Assembly: GCF_000770635.1 (NCBI RefSeq)
Contig: NZ_AVBF01000009.1
Span: 1-64,000 of the forward strand
Length of the DNA stretch: 64,000 bases
Source of the DNA: Pontibacillus yanchengensis Y32
GTDB lineage: Bacteria; Bacillota; Bacilli; Bacillales; BH030062
Reading direction: 5' to 3'
This document shows, in pieces, positions 8,709-17,924 of the stretch. How positions within the stretch are numbered: position 1 is the first letter of the stretch; the number at the start of each line of letters is the position of its first letter. The position numbers were made by a program, and so were the translations under genes. Below the pieces are notes generated by a model. The model searched no databases, had not been told where the DNA came from, and saw nothing but the letters and a program-made list of their open reading frames with translations.

Positions 8709-9614
8709 TTAATAGTTATTATAATAATTATTGGCAATTTGAGCGGCGATTTTAGCGTTATTTTTGATAAGGGCAATATTTGCTTTAACACTTTGGCCAT
8801 TTGTTTTCTCATGTATCGTTTTTAAGAGGAAGGGGGTGATGTCTTTTCCTGTTACATGTTGATTGTTGGCTTCTTGCAAGGCTTCAAGGATAATGGAGTG
8901 CATCCAATCCGGATCAATGGCTTCTTCCTCAGGAACTGGTACAGCAATATGCACAGATTGATCCAATGTTAGGTGATCTTTTGTCCTCATTAAGGAAGCG
9001 GCTTCTTCTTTTGAAATGGTTTCAACGGTTATGCCACTATCTGTTGTGTAAAAGCCGGGATAACGCGTCGTCTCATATCCATACACAGGTACCCCCAATG
9101 TTTCAAACATCTCAAGTGTATTTGGGACGTCTAAAATGGATTTAATACCTGCAGAAACAACGCAAATATTACTTTTGGCAAGGGTGTTCAAATCATTTGA
9201 GACATCCATTGAATTAGGAAAGTCTCTATGTACACCACCAATACCACCTGTAGCAAAAAAGCGAATGCCAGCTTGACTAGCTGCATAAGACGTAGTTGCG
9301 ACAGTTGTAGATCCGGTCTGGCGCTTTGTTAACACACCCGGTAGGTCCCGAATTGAAGTTTTAACGACTCCCTCTTCTGTTGCGAGCCTTTCGATATCCT
9401 CTTCATCTAATCCTACTTTAAGTTGGCCATCTATTATAGCAATTGTAGCCGGTACAGCCCCTTCTTCACGAACAATGTCATGGATACGTAGCGCCACCTC
9501 TTTATTGTCTGGGTATGGCAAACCATGTGAAATAATAGTGGATTCAAGTGCCACAATAGGTTTTTGTTCTATAAAAGCCTCTCGGATTTCATTACTAACA
9601 TGGAGCGTCTTCAT
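8709..9614 (-). CDS. psuG: Pseudouridine-5'-phosphate glycosidase
   Basis: Cleaves pseudouridine 5'-phosphate to uracil and ribose 5-phosphate in pseudouridine salvage. The start at 9614 (MKTLHVSNEIREAF) follows GGGGG and gives 301 residues, the normal PsuG length; the frame continues 47 codons upstream through repeat DNA without a ribosome site. Family motifs are VALESTIISHGLPYP near the N-terminus, FATGGIGGVHR in the middle and CVVSAGIKSILD after it. The usual partner kinase psuK is not adjacent. Confidence 0.93.
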   Translation of the reverse strand: MKTLHVSNEIREAFIEQKPIVALESTIISHGLPYPDNKEVALRIHDIVREEGAVPATIAIIDGQLKVGLDEEDIERLATEEGVVKTSIRDLPGVLTKRQTGSTTVATTSYAASQAGIRFFATGGIGGVHRDFPNSMDVSNDLNTLAKSNICVVSAGIKSILDVPNTLEMFETLGVPVYGYETTRYPGFYTTDSGITVETISKEEAASLMRTKDHLTLDQSVHIAVPVPEEEAIDPDWMHSIILEALQEANNQHVTGKDITPFLLKTIHEKTNGQSVKANIALIKNNAKIAAQIANNYYNNY

Positions 9615-9699
9615 TTCAACGTAACCCCCTTTTCTATTTATTGTAAGCGATTTACTTAATGATGTCAGGTGAAAAGGGAGGTACATAATTGGATAAATA

Positions 9700-9730
9700 C
9701 AAAAAAGAGCTTGGATTTCCAAGCCCTTTT
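9700..9730 (-). terminator. Terminator for the downstream end of the 9808-10044 gene
   Basis: On the minus strand AAGGGCTTGG pairs with CCAAGCTCTT and is followed by a T run. It sits about 80 bases beyond the minus-strand stop at 9808. Confidence 0.7.
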
Positions 9731-9756
9731 TGGGACAAGGGGACAGGTCCCTCATG
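9731..9756. repeat. 'ggggacaggtccc' palindromic repeat, copy 1
   Basis: GGGACAAGGGGACAGGTCCCT is one of four short palindromes of the same family in the window (also 10459-10485, 10503-10525 and about 17890-17918). All are intergenic. Confidence 0.6.
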
Positions 9757-9807
9757 TCGCTTTGGGGCGTTTGTGCTTTGGCGATGTCCAGCTCCAGCGC
9801 CTTTCTG

Positions 9808-10044
9808 CTACAAACGTAAAAATTTTGGTATGGACATCATGCCTAATAAGTTTAGGTCGTTTTCTTTTCCTTTAGTTTTTACCTTTTTCATGAAGGTTTT
9901 CATGAATTCTTCCCAAATATCGAGGGTGATTTTCTTTTCGGATGAGTCTTCTTTAACATTTTGTATAGACGTATCGAGGGCATGTTCTAAATGAATCATT
10001 GCTTGTCGTAGGGAATCTACGACTTCTTGTTGGTTTTGATTCAT
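9808..10044 (-). CDS. Small hypothetical protein, 78 aa
   Basis: Real by its ribosome site (AAAAGGAGGTAATGTAG before the ATG) and by the terminator behind it. The 78 residues are soluble and mostly helical (MNQNQQEVVDSLRQAMIHL at the start) with a lysine-rich middle. No domain is recognised. It lies 15 bases after the next gene on the same strand, so the two probably form an operon. Confidence 0.65.
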   Translation of the reverse strand: MNQNQQEVVDSLRQAMIHLEHALDTSIQNVKEDSSEKKITLDIWEEFMKTFMKKVKTKGKENDLNLLGMMSIPKFLRL

Positions 10045-10059
10045 CTACATTACCTCCTT

Positions 10060-10332
10060 TTATTTAGTCTTCTGTGGTTCATCGTCCATTTCGATTACTT
10101 CACAGTCGATGACATCGAGTTTATCGAGCTGTCTCTTCATGCGTTCAAATTTCACTTCTGCCACCATATCTTCCATTCTTTCCTTGGTGCATACAATGAA
10201 ATAGTTCATTTCTTTGGATATTTCACGTACCATAGGTCGGAGGGTTTGTCGTACGACTGGGTAAATTGCAGTACCTGCAACTACGATGACTGAGCCGACT
10301 AAAGCCCGTTGTACATATCGTTGAATGATCAA
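10060..10332 (-). CDS. Small membrane-anchored hypothetical protein, 90 aa
   Basis: A 90-residue protein starting with TTG after a strong GGAGGTG site. One hydrophobic segment (VGSVIVVAGTAIYPVV, residues 12-27) is followed by a charged helical tail ending MDDEPQKTK. Similar short anchored proteins accompany large P-type ATPases in Bacillaceae, and one such ATPase lies just upstream on the same strand. A role in that system is only inferred from position. Confidence 0.65.
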   Translation of the reverse strand: MIIQRYVQRALVGSVIVVAGTAIYPVVRQTLRPMVREISKEMNYFIVCTKERMEDMVAEVKFERMKRQLDKLDVIDCEVIEMDDEPQKTK

Positions 10333-10458
10333 TTTCTACACCTCCTATCCTATGAGTTCTATTACGTTCAGCCTAACCGAAACCCCGATATCCTATACAT
10401 ACGGGGCAGGTTGATAAAGGCTGATAAATCTTATCTTTAAGCGATCATGCGCCAGAGT

Positions 10459-10526
10459 GGGACGAGGGGACAGGTCCCTCGTCCCAATTGCCCTGAGCGA
10501 GCAGAGGGGACAGGTCCCTTGTCTCA
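10459..10526. repeat. Pair of 'ggggacaggtccc' palindromes
   Basis: The first (10459-10485) has a 10-bp perfect stem, GGGACGAGGG with CCCTCGTCCC. The second (about 10503-10525) is AGGGGACAGGTCCCT. They separate the ATPase gene from the small minus-strand genes and may act as weak terminators. Confidence 0.6.
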
Positions 10527-10537
10527 CTCGAGCTCTT

Positions 10538-13500
10538 CTAACTAACAAGTGCAAGTTCTGGTTGTGCTTCTTCTGGCGCTTGTGTTTGTTCTTTACGTTG
10601 TAGCATGGCAGTAATTGGTCTTGAAATTAATGCGGAACTACCTGCTGCAGCAAGTACATACAACCATTGAATAGGCTGAAGTGTAGCTGTGCTGAACATG
10701 TTTGCTAGGGTTGGAACATAAATGACACTTAGTAATGATAAAGCAGAGATGCTAATGGCTCCGATTAAGAAACGGTCTCGTTTGAAATCTAGGAACGATT
10801 CATCTGTTCCATGTTTTCTCCATGAGAACGTTTGAATTAGTTGTCCTGTTACGAGTGTCGCAAACGCAATGGTTTGAGCTTGTAGTAACGTAGCGCCGGT
10901 ACCTAGTGTGAAGGCGAATAAAGCTAACGTACTACTTCCAAGCAATAAACCTCTCGTAATGACTTGTTTATACAGGGAGCTATCGGCAATTTTCTTGCGC
11001 GGCTCTTCTGCATTGGATTGACCAGGATTAATCGCAAACACCATAGCAGGTAAGGCATCCGTTAGAAGGTTCATTAACAAAATTTGAATTGGAATGATTG
11101 GTAATGGTAGACCTGCTACGACAGCCACACTTGTTACAATAATCTCGGCAATATTCCCGGATAATAAGCAACCTAAGGCTCGCCGAATATTACCAATGAT
11201 GGATCTACCTTGTTTAACAGCATCCAATATAATTTGAAAATGATCTTCTGTTAAAACGATATCTGCTGATTCTTTTGTTACTTCTGTGCCTGTTTGTCCC
11301 ATGGCAATACCAACATTGGCTTTCTTAATGGCAGGCGAATCATTGACACCGTCTCCTGACATCGCAACGACGTGATCGTGTTCTTGGAGAGCTGTTACGA
11401 TGCGAAGTTTATGGTCAGGAGTGACTCGTGCAAAAATGGATATGTCATTTACACAATTAAACAAATCCTGATCATCCATTTGATCTATTTCTTGGCCAGT
11501 CAAAATGCTTTCAGGTGTTGCTTCTAACCCAACTTGCTTACCAATGGCCTGGGCTGTCTTTGGATGATCACCTGTAATCATTACTGGTCTAATGCCAAGG
11601 TTATAGCATTCCTCGATGCTATCCTTCACATCAGATTTAGGTGGATCGATCATGCCAACCATCCCTACAAACGTTAGGTCGCGCTCTACTTCTTCAACAG
11701 AATCAGAATCAGGTTCTGAAGTAATAGGAGCGTAGGCAAACGCAATAACGCGTAGTGCCTCGTCTGCAAATTGATGGTTTTGCTCCTTAAATGCTGTTTT
11801 TTGCTTGTCGGTTAGCTTTTTCTTCATTCCATTTACTTGAAAATGTGTGCATCGATCTAACACTTTTTCTAAGGATCCTTTCGTCATGACAAAGCAATCC
11901 TTATGATCTCTGTGTTCTTTACAAACGACAGACATCATCCCTCGTTGGGAATCAAACGGGATTTCATGCACACGGTGCCACTCAGAGAAATCTTGATCAT
12001 GATACCCATGCTTATGAGCTAGCGTTAAAATTGCAGCTTCTGTTGGGTCGCCTTTTACTTTCCATTCGTCCTCTTCTTTATAAAGGGACGTATTTTGACA
12101 TAGCCACCCAACTTTCATTAGAGCATCTAAATCTTCAGCATTCGTTGCTTCACTTGTTTGGCAAGTGATAGTTCCTTCCGGTTCATACCCATTTCCAGAT
12201 ACCTCATATAAATCAGAAGGTGTAGCTACTTTTGTTACAGTCATTTCGTTTTTCGTAAGCGTTCCTGTTTTATCAGAGCATATGACTGTCACGCGACCCA
12301 TGGATTCCAGTGCACTTAAGCGTCGTGTAACAGCTTTTTTCTTAGACAAACGCAAAACACCGGCACTTAGCGCAATGGTTATCGTAACTGGCAGTCCTTC
12401 AGGAATAGCTGAAGCTGCTAGTGCGATAGAGGTAGTAAGCATTTGTCCAAGGGTAATGCCTCTGATTACACCAGTTAGAAAGACAAGACTACCAGTGATG
12501 AGGGCAAGCTTAAGAAACTTCTTACTTACCGAATCAACCTGTTGTTGCAAAATGGTTTTCTCGTCTTTTTCATCCGAAAGGAGCACCAATAAATGGCCCA
12601 TTTCGGTGTGGGTGCCTGTGCCAACAACGATGGCCCGACCTCGCCCGCGGGTAAGATCCGTTCCCATAAACAGCATGTTGGAACGGTCAGCTACGGTAGT
12701 AGAGGAATCCAGCGTTCCGACATTTTTAGGCACTGGTAAAGATTCACCTGTTAGGGTCGCTTCATTTACTTCCATGTTCCATGAACGGAGTAAACGTAAG
12801 TCTGCTGGTACACGGTCACCAGCTTCTATGTTGACGATATCTCCAGGAACGAGTTCTGTTGCTGGAACTTCGATTTCTTTTCCATTTCTTATAACAGTGG
12901 AAATAGGAGGTTTGAAATCATTTACGCTATCAAGTAAATTCGCTGCTTTCCGCTCTTGATACGCTCCAATTCCCGCATTAGCTAATAAAATAGAACCCAT
13001 TACCATACCATCAAAAATATGACCCTGTAGCATGCTGATTAAAGCAGTGCTTCCAAGGATGATGGTCGTGAATTCTTTTAATTGTTCAAAATACGTTACA
13101 AACCAATGAGGCTTTTCTTTCATCTTCCATTCATTTTTACCATGCTTTAATCGTTTGGTTTTCACTTGAAGAGATGATAAGCCTTGTTCAGTGTCAGAGT
13201 GAAACTGATCGACTAATTGCTTTTCTTTTTCTGCATGCCACGTGAATACAGGAGCATCTTCTTCAAGGGCAGATGCAGTTTGTACATCACGAGTCTTTGG
13301 TTGTTTCTGCTTCTCTGGCTTTGTTTCCTTTTGGTTGTGGGAAAGGAACATTAGAATCAAGCTGTCCGCCATTAGATTAATGACAGGAGCACTGTATCTT
13401 CTTGTTACCGCTAAGATACTCCCAAATAGATTCCAACCTTTTGTGACGTTTAACTGTCGTAAATTCGTTTTGCGTATCTGGAATACTTTCTTCATCGTTT

Positions 13501-14797
13501 GGGTTAACCCAGCAAGGTCATCCTGCATGATGGATGGATAATAAGACGCTAAATTATGTGTAGGCATCTCTTTTTCTGGTCTAATCACGAGCGCATGATG
13601 ACGTTCTGCAGGATACGATGTATTCGCATCTTTCACACACAGATGAGGATACATGGAAGCAACGGTGTACCTAGTTTGCTCCGCATCTTGTTGTGCTTGT
13701 AAGTTTTTCTTCTTGCTTCCAATAATGATGTTCGTTTGATCCGGCAGTGTTTGTAAAAATTCATGTGCTTCTGGTCGAAGGGTATGATTCTCCACTAGCA
13801 CGGCTGGATCTTCCGTTATGATCGTATTTACTTGCGATAAGTGGAATAGAGAACCATGTTCTGGAACCGTCCACTGCTGTTCCTTAGCATCAAGCTCTGC
13901 TTGCTTCCATGAAAATTCAGAAGCAATTCGAGATGGACGAGGGTTTGCAGCTAACAACAATCCAAGCGTAGTAAATGGATTGCGAGTGATGGCAAGATTC
14001 GCTCCTGCAGCGGCAAACCCTAATTTACCCATTCGATTGTTGTAGCGCTTGATTTCAGGAAGAACTGGTGACTCCTCCAAGTAAGAAGCGTCATTCAAAT
14101 GAGCTTTCTGACGTTTCCAATTTAACGTGTTCAAAATAGTTAAACCTGCTAATACGACAACATTTTCCCTCACTAAACCGAGAGCAAGAGAGCTTGCTCC
14201 TAACAACCAATCAATTTTCCAATGTGGCTTCTTCTGATCAGCTAGGTCAATGCTTCGTTTGAAAAACGGATATCCCGTTAAAATAGCTGTGGCTGCACTT
14301 AAATAGAATGGTATTGGATGGGCAGCCCAGAAAGAAGGTCCCCAAATCCATCGTTTCATGGATAAAACGAGGACGCCTCCCATAGATAACATAACTGCAA
14401 AAGGAAGCGTACGCGATTTACGCCCCTCAACCGGCATGAACCCTAACCGATTCACATGCATCGCATCTTCGTAAGTTGCGGCTACATGTGCTTGTTGTTC
14501 ATCTTCTATTACTTCTGGTGCTACTTCATGTTGCTTATGTTTCTTGTAGAACCACGCTTTCTCGAAAGACTGAATCAGTTTCGTTACTTCAGAAAGAGAA
14601 AGAATGGAGTCAACATATTGAATAAGCACTCTGCCTGTCACTACACTTGCTTCAACACTTTGAATGCCAGGAAGTGTAGAGAAGATTTTCTCGAATTTGT
14701 TTTTTATATGTTCATTATTTTCTAGGTCGTATAACTCAAAACGAAGCCTTCCATCAATTGCCTGGAAGGAACGTTTTTGAATGCTTATTGATTCCAA
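10538..14797 (-). CDS. Very large cation-transporting P-type ATPase (1419 aa, P2-like core)
   Basis: Membrane pump using ATP through an aspartyl-phosphate intermediate. The core has TGES (683-686), the phosphorylated aspartate D842 in DKTGTLT, GDGVND (near 1147), PEGLPVTITIAL in M4 and MNLLTDALPA in M6; the last two resemble calcium/P2-type pumps. About 500 extra N-terminal residues precede the core: a degenerate HMA-like ferredoxin fold without CxxC (residues 10-75), hydrophobic segments, and an apparently inactive region. This two-part plan resembles mycobacterial CtpI-type ATPases. Substrate is uncertain (calcium, or another divalent cation). It is divergent from the 14947 gene. Confidence 0.88.
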   Translation of the reverse strand: MESISIQKRSFQAIDGRLRFELYDLENNEHIKNKFEKIFSTLPGIQSVEASVVTGRVLIQYVDSILSLSEVTKLIQSFEKAWFYKKHKQHEVAPEVIEDEQQAHVAATYEDAMHVNRLGFMPVEGRKSRTLPFAVMLSMGGVLVLSMKRWIWGPSFWAAHPIPFYLSAATAILTGYPFFKRSIDLADQKKPHWKIDWLLGASSLALGLVRENVVVLAGLTILNTLNWKRQKAHLNDASYLEESPVLPEIKRYNNRMGKLGFAAAGANLAITRNPFTTLGLLLAANPRPSRIASEFSWKQAELDAKEQQWTVPEHGSLFHLSQVNTIITEDPAVLVENHTLRPEAHEFLQTLPDQTNIIIGSKKKNLQAQQDAEQTRYTVASMYPHLCVKDANTSYPAERHHALVIRPEKEMPTHNLASYYPSIMQDDLAGLTQTMKKVFQIRKTNLRQLNVTKGWNLFGSILAVTRRYSAPVINLMADSLILMFLSHNQKETKPEKQKQPKTRDVQTASALEEDAPVFTWHAEKEKQLVDQFHSDTEQGLSSLQVKTKRLKHGKNEWKMKEKPHWFVTYFEQLKEFTTIILGSTALISMLQGHIFDGMVMGSILLANAGIGAYQERKAANLLDSVNDFKPPISTVIRNGKEIEVPATELVPGDIVNIEAGDRVPADLRLLRSWNMEVNEATLTGESLPVPKNVGTLDSSTTVADRSNMLFMGTDLTRGRGRAIVVGTGTHTEMGHLLVLLSDEKDEKTILQQQVDSVSKKFLKLALITGSLVFLTGVIRGITLGQMLTTSIALAASAIPEGLPVTITIALSAGVLRLSKKKAVTRRLSALESMGRVTVICSDKTGTLTKNEMTVTKVATPSDLYEVSGNGYEPEGTITCQTSEATNAEDLDALMKVGWLCQNTSLYKEEDEWKVKGDPTEAAILTLAHKHGYHDQDFSEWHRVHEIPFDSQRGMMSVVCKEHRDHKDCFVMTKGSLEKVLDRCTHFQVNGMKKKLTDKQKTAFKEQNHQFADEALRVIAFAYAPITSEPDSDSVEEVERDLTFVGMVGMIDPPKSDVKDSIEECYNLGIRPVMITGDHPKTAQAIGKQVGLEATPESILTGQEIDQMDDQDLFNCVNDISIFARVTPDHKLRIVTALQEHDHVVAMSGDGVNDSPAIKKANVGIAMGQTGTEVTKESADIVLTEDHFQIILDAVKQGRSIIGNIRRALGCLLSGNIAEIIVTSVAVVAGLPLPIIPIQILLMNLLTDALPAMVFAINPGQSNAEEPRKKIADSSLYKQVITRGLLLGSSTLALFAFTLGTGATLLQAQTIAFATLVTGQLIQTFSWRKHGTDESFLDFKRDRFLIGAISISALSLLSVIYVPTLANMFSTATLQPIQWLYVLAAAGSSALISRPITAMLQRKEQTQAPEEAQPELALVS

Positions 14798-14946
14798 ATG
14801 ACATCTTCCTCTTTGATGATTTTCATAGTCCTATTGTTAAGGAATTTTAAAGTTTTTATACATCCAAAGTTCCTTTTGTATAAAAAGGGATAATCTAGTC
14901 CACTCTAATAAAATGCTTACACTTTAAAGTGAGGAGGTTATGGAAT

Positions 14947-15384
14947 ATGTGGAAGAAAATGATGTCCTTTAATAATCCGTGGGGATGGGTGACAGCAGGG
15001 GTGTTGTTATTAACCTTTTCAGACGATGCAAGAAAAGGAACTCGAAAAGCTTTAGTGAAAGGTGTTGGAGCGGCAATGTTTGTAGGAGATCAAGTCAAAG
15101 GCTTGGCTTCTGGTACAGGCAAAGGCTTTACACACTTATTAGAAGAAGCAAAAGCAGAAAAAGAACAAATGCATCTACCTGAAGGCATGGGCGAATCCAT
15201 GAAAATGGGCATGTACGGAGCCGCAGACAAAACGAAGGAAACGTACGAAAGAACCAAAGAACGCATGAGCAACCTATTCGAAGACCCAGCCCAAGTAGGA
15301 ACCACGCAAAATGTAATGAACGATGAAATGATGAAAAACAAAATGAACGAAATCGCACAAGAATTTGATTTAGATAAAAACTAA
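14947..15384 (+). CDS. YtxH-like small protein divergent from the P-type ATPase
   Basis: About 145 residues. The ATG at 14947 is chosen because GAGGAGGT at 14931-14938 is ideally spaced, whereas the GTG at 14929 overlaps it. An N-terminal amphipathic or hydrophobic stretch (PWGWVTAGVLLLTF) is followed by a charged helical tail with repeated KTKETYERTKER-type segments, reminiscent of YtxH-family stress proteins. The divergent placement with the P-type ATPase suggests shared regulation. The function is unknown. Confidence 0.75.
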   Translation: MWKKMMSFNNPWGWVTAGVLLLTFSDDARKGTRKALVKGVGAAMFVGDQVKGLASGTGKGFTHLLEEAKAEKEQMHLPEGMGESMKMGMYGAADKTKETYERTKERMSNLFEDPAQVGTTQNVMNDEMMKNKMNEIAQEFDLDKN

Positions 15385-15640
15385 AGCGCAAGCGCCTTGC
15401 TCACCCCCGACAGGCTTAAGCAAAGCCTCGTCGTGGCGATTTTTGCCACAGAGAGGATTTGCTTAAGACCCCGAGGGGGTAGGCGCTGGAGCTGGACGTA
15501 ACTAAAGCGCAAGCGCCCGTTTAGCGACGTATATGCTGCGGCCCACAGGACGTGGGTTGGTTCGATGTTGCTGCAGGATGCAGCGATCTTAATCGAACTT
15601 CCATTAATCCTTTTGAGATAAAGGAAACACAGATACCGAT
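15385..15640. repeat. Dispersed 'gcgctggagct' repeats (two blocks)
   Basis: The first block (about 15383-15498) opens AAAGCGCAAGCGCC and closes GGCGCTGGAGCTGGAC around a G+C-rich hairpin. The second (15504-15630) restarts with GCGCAAGCGCCCGTTTAGCG and runs to TGAGATAAAGGAAACAC, the inverse of the 660-830 repeat. No gene is seen here. Confidence 0.6.
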
Positions 15641-15647
15641 ATTACTC

Positions 15648-15706
15648 CATAAAAAAAGGGCCTGGCTCCTAGAACATCAAACGTTCTAAGAGCCAGGCCC
15701 TTTTAT
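15648..15706. terminator. Strong bidirectional terminator
   Basis: AAAAAGGGCCTGGCTC and GAGCCAGGCCCTTTT form a long stem with an inner AGAAC/GTTCT pair. A and T runs on both sides allow termination of the 14947 gene (+) and of transcripts from the peptide permease operon (-). Confidence 0.85.
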
Positions 15707-15729
15707 AGTGGAGAGGAGGAACTGATGTA

Positions 15730-15819
15730 TTACTTCGTTAGCTTGCTGCTTCGTTTGGCGGATAATTTTTTGGTTAGTTTTACACATGCGTTGTAGAAAC
15801 GAACCTTATACTGTTTCAT
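15730..15819 (-). CDS. Possible 29-residue basic peptide at the end of the peptide permease operon
   Basis: On the minus strand an ATG (15819) after AAAGGGGTGAAAGGTA opens a 29-codon frame, MKQYKVRFYNACVKLTKKL and on to LTK, that stops just before the strong terminator. It is very basic with one cysteine. Position (about 120 bases after dppC), ribosome site and terminator suggest a genuine small gene, but no family is recognised. Confidence 0.45.
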   Translation of the reverse strand: MKQYKVRFYNACVKLTKKLSAKRSSKLTK

Positions 15820-15938
15820 TACCTTTCACCCCTTTTGTGATGAATGGAGAAACACCATTACCCAAAAAACTCCGATTTCTGCCTCCCAAAATCGACTTTA
15901 CTTACTTTATTCAATATTTACAGAATCTATACGTAATA

Positions 15939-16835
15939 TTATTGTTTCATCTTCGGATCGAGTGCATCTCGCAGTCCATCTCCCATTAAATTGAACCCTA
16001 GAACGGTAAGCATAATCGCTAAACCAGGGAAAATCATCGTCCATGGAGCTTGGACAAGATACTGCTTCGAATCGGCAAGCATTTTTCCCCAATCAACGTC
16101 CGGTGACTGAGCCCCTAAGCCAAGAAAGCTAAGGGCAGCAACCTCAATAATAGCAGTAGCAATGGCTAGTGTACCTTGTACGATGATAGGGGTCATGCTA
16201 TTAGGTAGGATATGCCGAAACAAGATTCTGAAGTCGTTCATACCAACAGATTTAGCGGCGGTAATATATTCTTCTTCTTTCACACTCAATACCTTTGATC
16301 GAATTAGCCGTCCAAAGTTTGGGACGTTGATGACAGCTATAGCAATCAGGGCATTTTGTAAGTCTGGACCTAATATCGCTACGATAGCTATCGCTAACAA
16401 TATACTCGGAAAGGCGAGTAGAATATCAAATATTCGTGAAATGACAATATCCACCCATTTACCGTAGTAGCCAGCCAGTATGCCAAGTGTACAACCTACG
16501 ATGACTGATCCAATCACGCAGGAAAATCCAACCCAAAGGGAAATGCGTGCTCCATAGATAATGCGAGAAAGAATATCTCGTCCAAAATCATCGGTTCCTA
16601 ACCAATGCTCAGCGGAAGGTCCTTGTAAACGATCGAGTAGATTGGTTTTAGCGTAATCGTAAGGCATGATGACTGGAGCTAATATTGCTAGAAGAATAAA
16701 AAATACTACTATGACTAATCCCATAATGGCGACTTTATTTTTAGAAAAGTTCCTCCACGCATCACGCCACGGAGAGGAGGCTCTTTCTTTTACAACAGGA
16801 ATATCATTCACTTTCGCAGATGAAGATGGTGCCAT
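15939..16835 (-). CDS. Peptide ABC transporter permease, DppC/OppC type
   Basis: Inner-membrane permease of a dipeptide/oligopeptide importer. The 298 residues start with a cytoplasmic tail, then a first membrane span (VAIMGLVIVVFFILLAILAP) and the typical long loop with GTDDFGRDILSRIIYG. Further spans follow, and the EAA loop is EYITAAKSVGMNDFRILFRH. The C-terminus GDGLRDALDPKMK is standard for DppC. The ATG follows AGGGGGAG, 18 bases after dppB. It is the last permease gene of the five-gene operon. Confidence 0.93.
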   Translation of the reverse strand: MAPSSSAKVNDIPVVKERASSPWRDAWRNFSKNKVAIMGLVIVVFFILLAILAPVIMPYDYAKTNLLDRLQGPSAEHWLGTDDFGRDILSRIIYGARISLWVGFSCVIGSVIVGCTLGILAGYYGKWVDIVISRIFDILLAFPSILLAIAIVAILGPDLQNALIAIAVINVPNFGRLIRSKVLSVKEEEYITAAKSVGMNDFRILFRHILPNSMTPIIVQGTLAIATAIIEVAALSFLGLGAQSPDVDWGKMLADSKQYLVQAPWTMIFPGLAIMLTVLGFNLMGDGLRDALDPKMKQ

Positions 16836-16853
16836 TAAAACTCCCCCTAACCG

Positions 16854-17858
16854 TTAATTGTACGTAATACGTGGATCAATGGCTGCGTAGAGCAAATCGA
16901 CGATCAAGTTAATCATTACAAAAATCGTTGCAACGAGCAGAATGCCTGATTGAATTACCGGATAATCTCGATAATTAATGGCGTCATAGATATAGCGACC
17001 AATACCAGGCCACCCAAAAATGGTTTCTGTTAAAATCGCTCCTCCAAGTAGCAAGCCTGTTTGAAGTCCGATGACAGTTAATACAGGGATAACAGCATTT
17101 TTAAGCGAGTGCTTGTACACCACCCAAAAGCTATTCAATCCTTTTGCGCGAGCTGTTCGGATAAAGTCAGACCGCATTACTTCTAACATAGAGGAACGCG
17201 TGATTCGTGCGATAATCGCCATAGGGATGGTGGCTAGAGCTAGACCAGGTAAAATCAAATGCTTACTTACATCCCAGAAGTGAGCCATGTTTCCTTGAAG
17301 CAAGGTGTCCACCAAATACAAGTGGGTAATAGGGGTAATGACCGTAGAAGCATCATATCGTCCAGTGGAAGGTAACCATTCAAGCTGTACCGAAAAGATG
17401 TACTGCTCCATTAATCCCAACCAAAAAATGGGCATCGAGACCCCAATCAAAGCAAAAATCATTGCGATATAATCAAACCAAGAATTATGGAGCCATGCAC
17501 TGACAATACCAGCATTCACACCAATGACAATCGCAATGATAATCGCTACAACGGTTAGTTCAATAGTGGCTGCCAGATAGGGATAAATCTCATTACTAAT
17601 CGGAACTTTTGTTTTGATAGAAGTGCCCAGGTCCCCTTGCAGCAGCCCGCCAACGTAATCAAAATATTGAATGTACCACGGTTGATCAAGTCCTAGCTGT
17701 TGTTCGACTTGAGCTATGGCTTCGACTGTTGCGCGTTGGCCTAATATAATTTGTGCAGGATTACCAGGAATTAAATAAATGATAGAGAAGACGAGAATAC
17801 TCATGCCAATCAGAACCGGGATTAGCATAAAAAGGCGACGTATGGTATAAGCAAACAC
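16854..17858 (-). CDS. Peptide ABC transporter permease, DppB/OppB type
   Basis: Partner permease of the DppC-like protein. The 334 residues have the OppB N-terminal signature (MFAYTIRRLFMLIPVLIGMS, then PGNPAQ), about six membrane spans and the EAA loop DFIRTARAKGLNSFWVVYKH. It ends with LLYAAIDPRI, as in the family. The start is GTG after GGAGGTG. It lies between the binding-protein gene and dppC on the minus strand. Confidence 0.93.
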   Translation of the reverse strand: MFAYTIRRLFMLIPVLIGMSILVFSIIYLIPGNPAQIILGQRATVEAIAQVEQQLGLDQPWYIQYFDYVGGLLQGDLGTSIKTKVPISNEIYPYLAATIELTVVAIIIAIVIGVNAGIVSAWLHNSWFDYIAMIFALIGVSMPIFWLGLMEQYIFSVQLEWLPSTGRYDASTVITPITHLYLVDTLLQGNMAHFWDVSKHLILPGLALATIPMAIIARITRSSMLEVMRSDFIRTARAKGLNSFWVVYKHSLKNAVIPVLTVIGLQTGLLLGGAILTETIFGWPGIGRYIYDAINYRDYPVIQSGILLVATIFVMINLIVDLLYAAIDPRITYN

Positions 17859-17886
17859 TCCTTACACCTCCTTATATATAATGAAG

Positions 17887-17918
17887 GGGACTGCCCGGAA
17901 CAAGGGGACAGTCCCCTG
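17887..17918. repeat. 'ggggacagtcccc' palindrome inside the permease operon
   Basis: AAGGGGACAGTCCCCT lies in the 66-base gap between the binding-protein and dppB genes. It could act as a stem that adjusts the higher expression of the binding protein relative to the permeases. It belongs to the same palindrome family as 9731 and 10459. Confidence 0.55.
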
Positions 17919-17924
17919 AGGAAC

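Noticed and set aside
12165-12959. 264-codon antisense frame inside the P-type ATPase gene
   Set aside because: It is a shadow of the highly conserved ATPase core, with no ribosome site and implausible composition.
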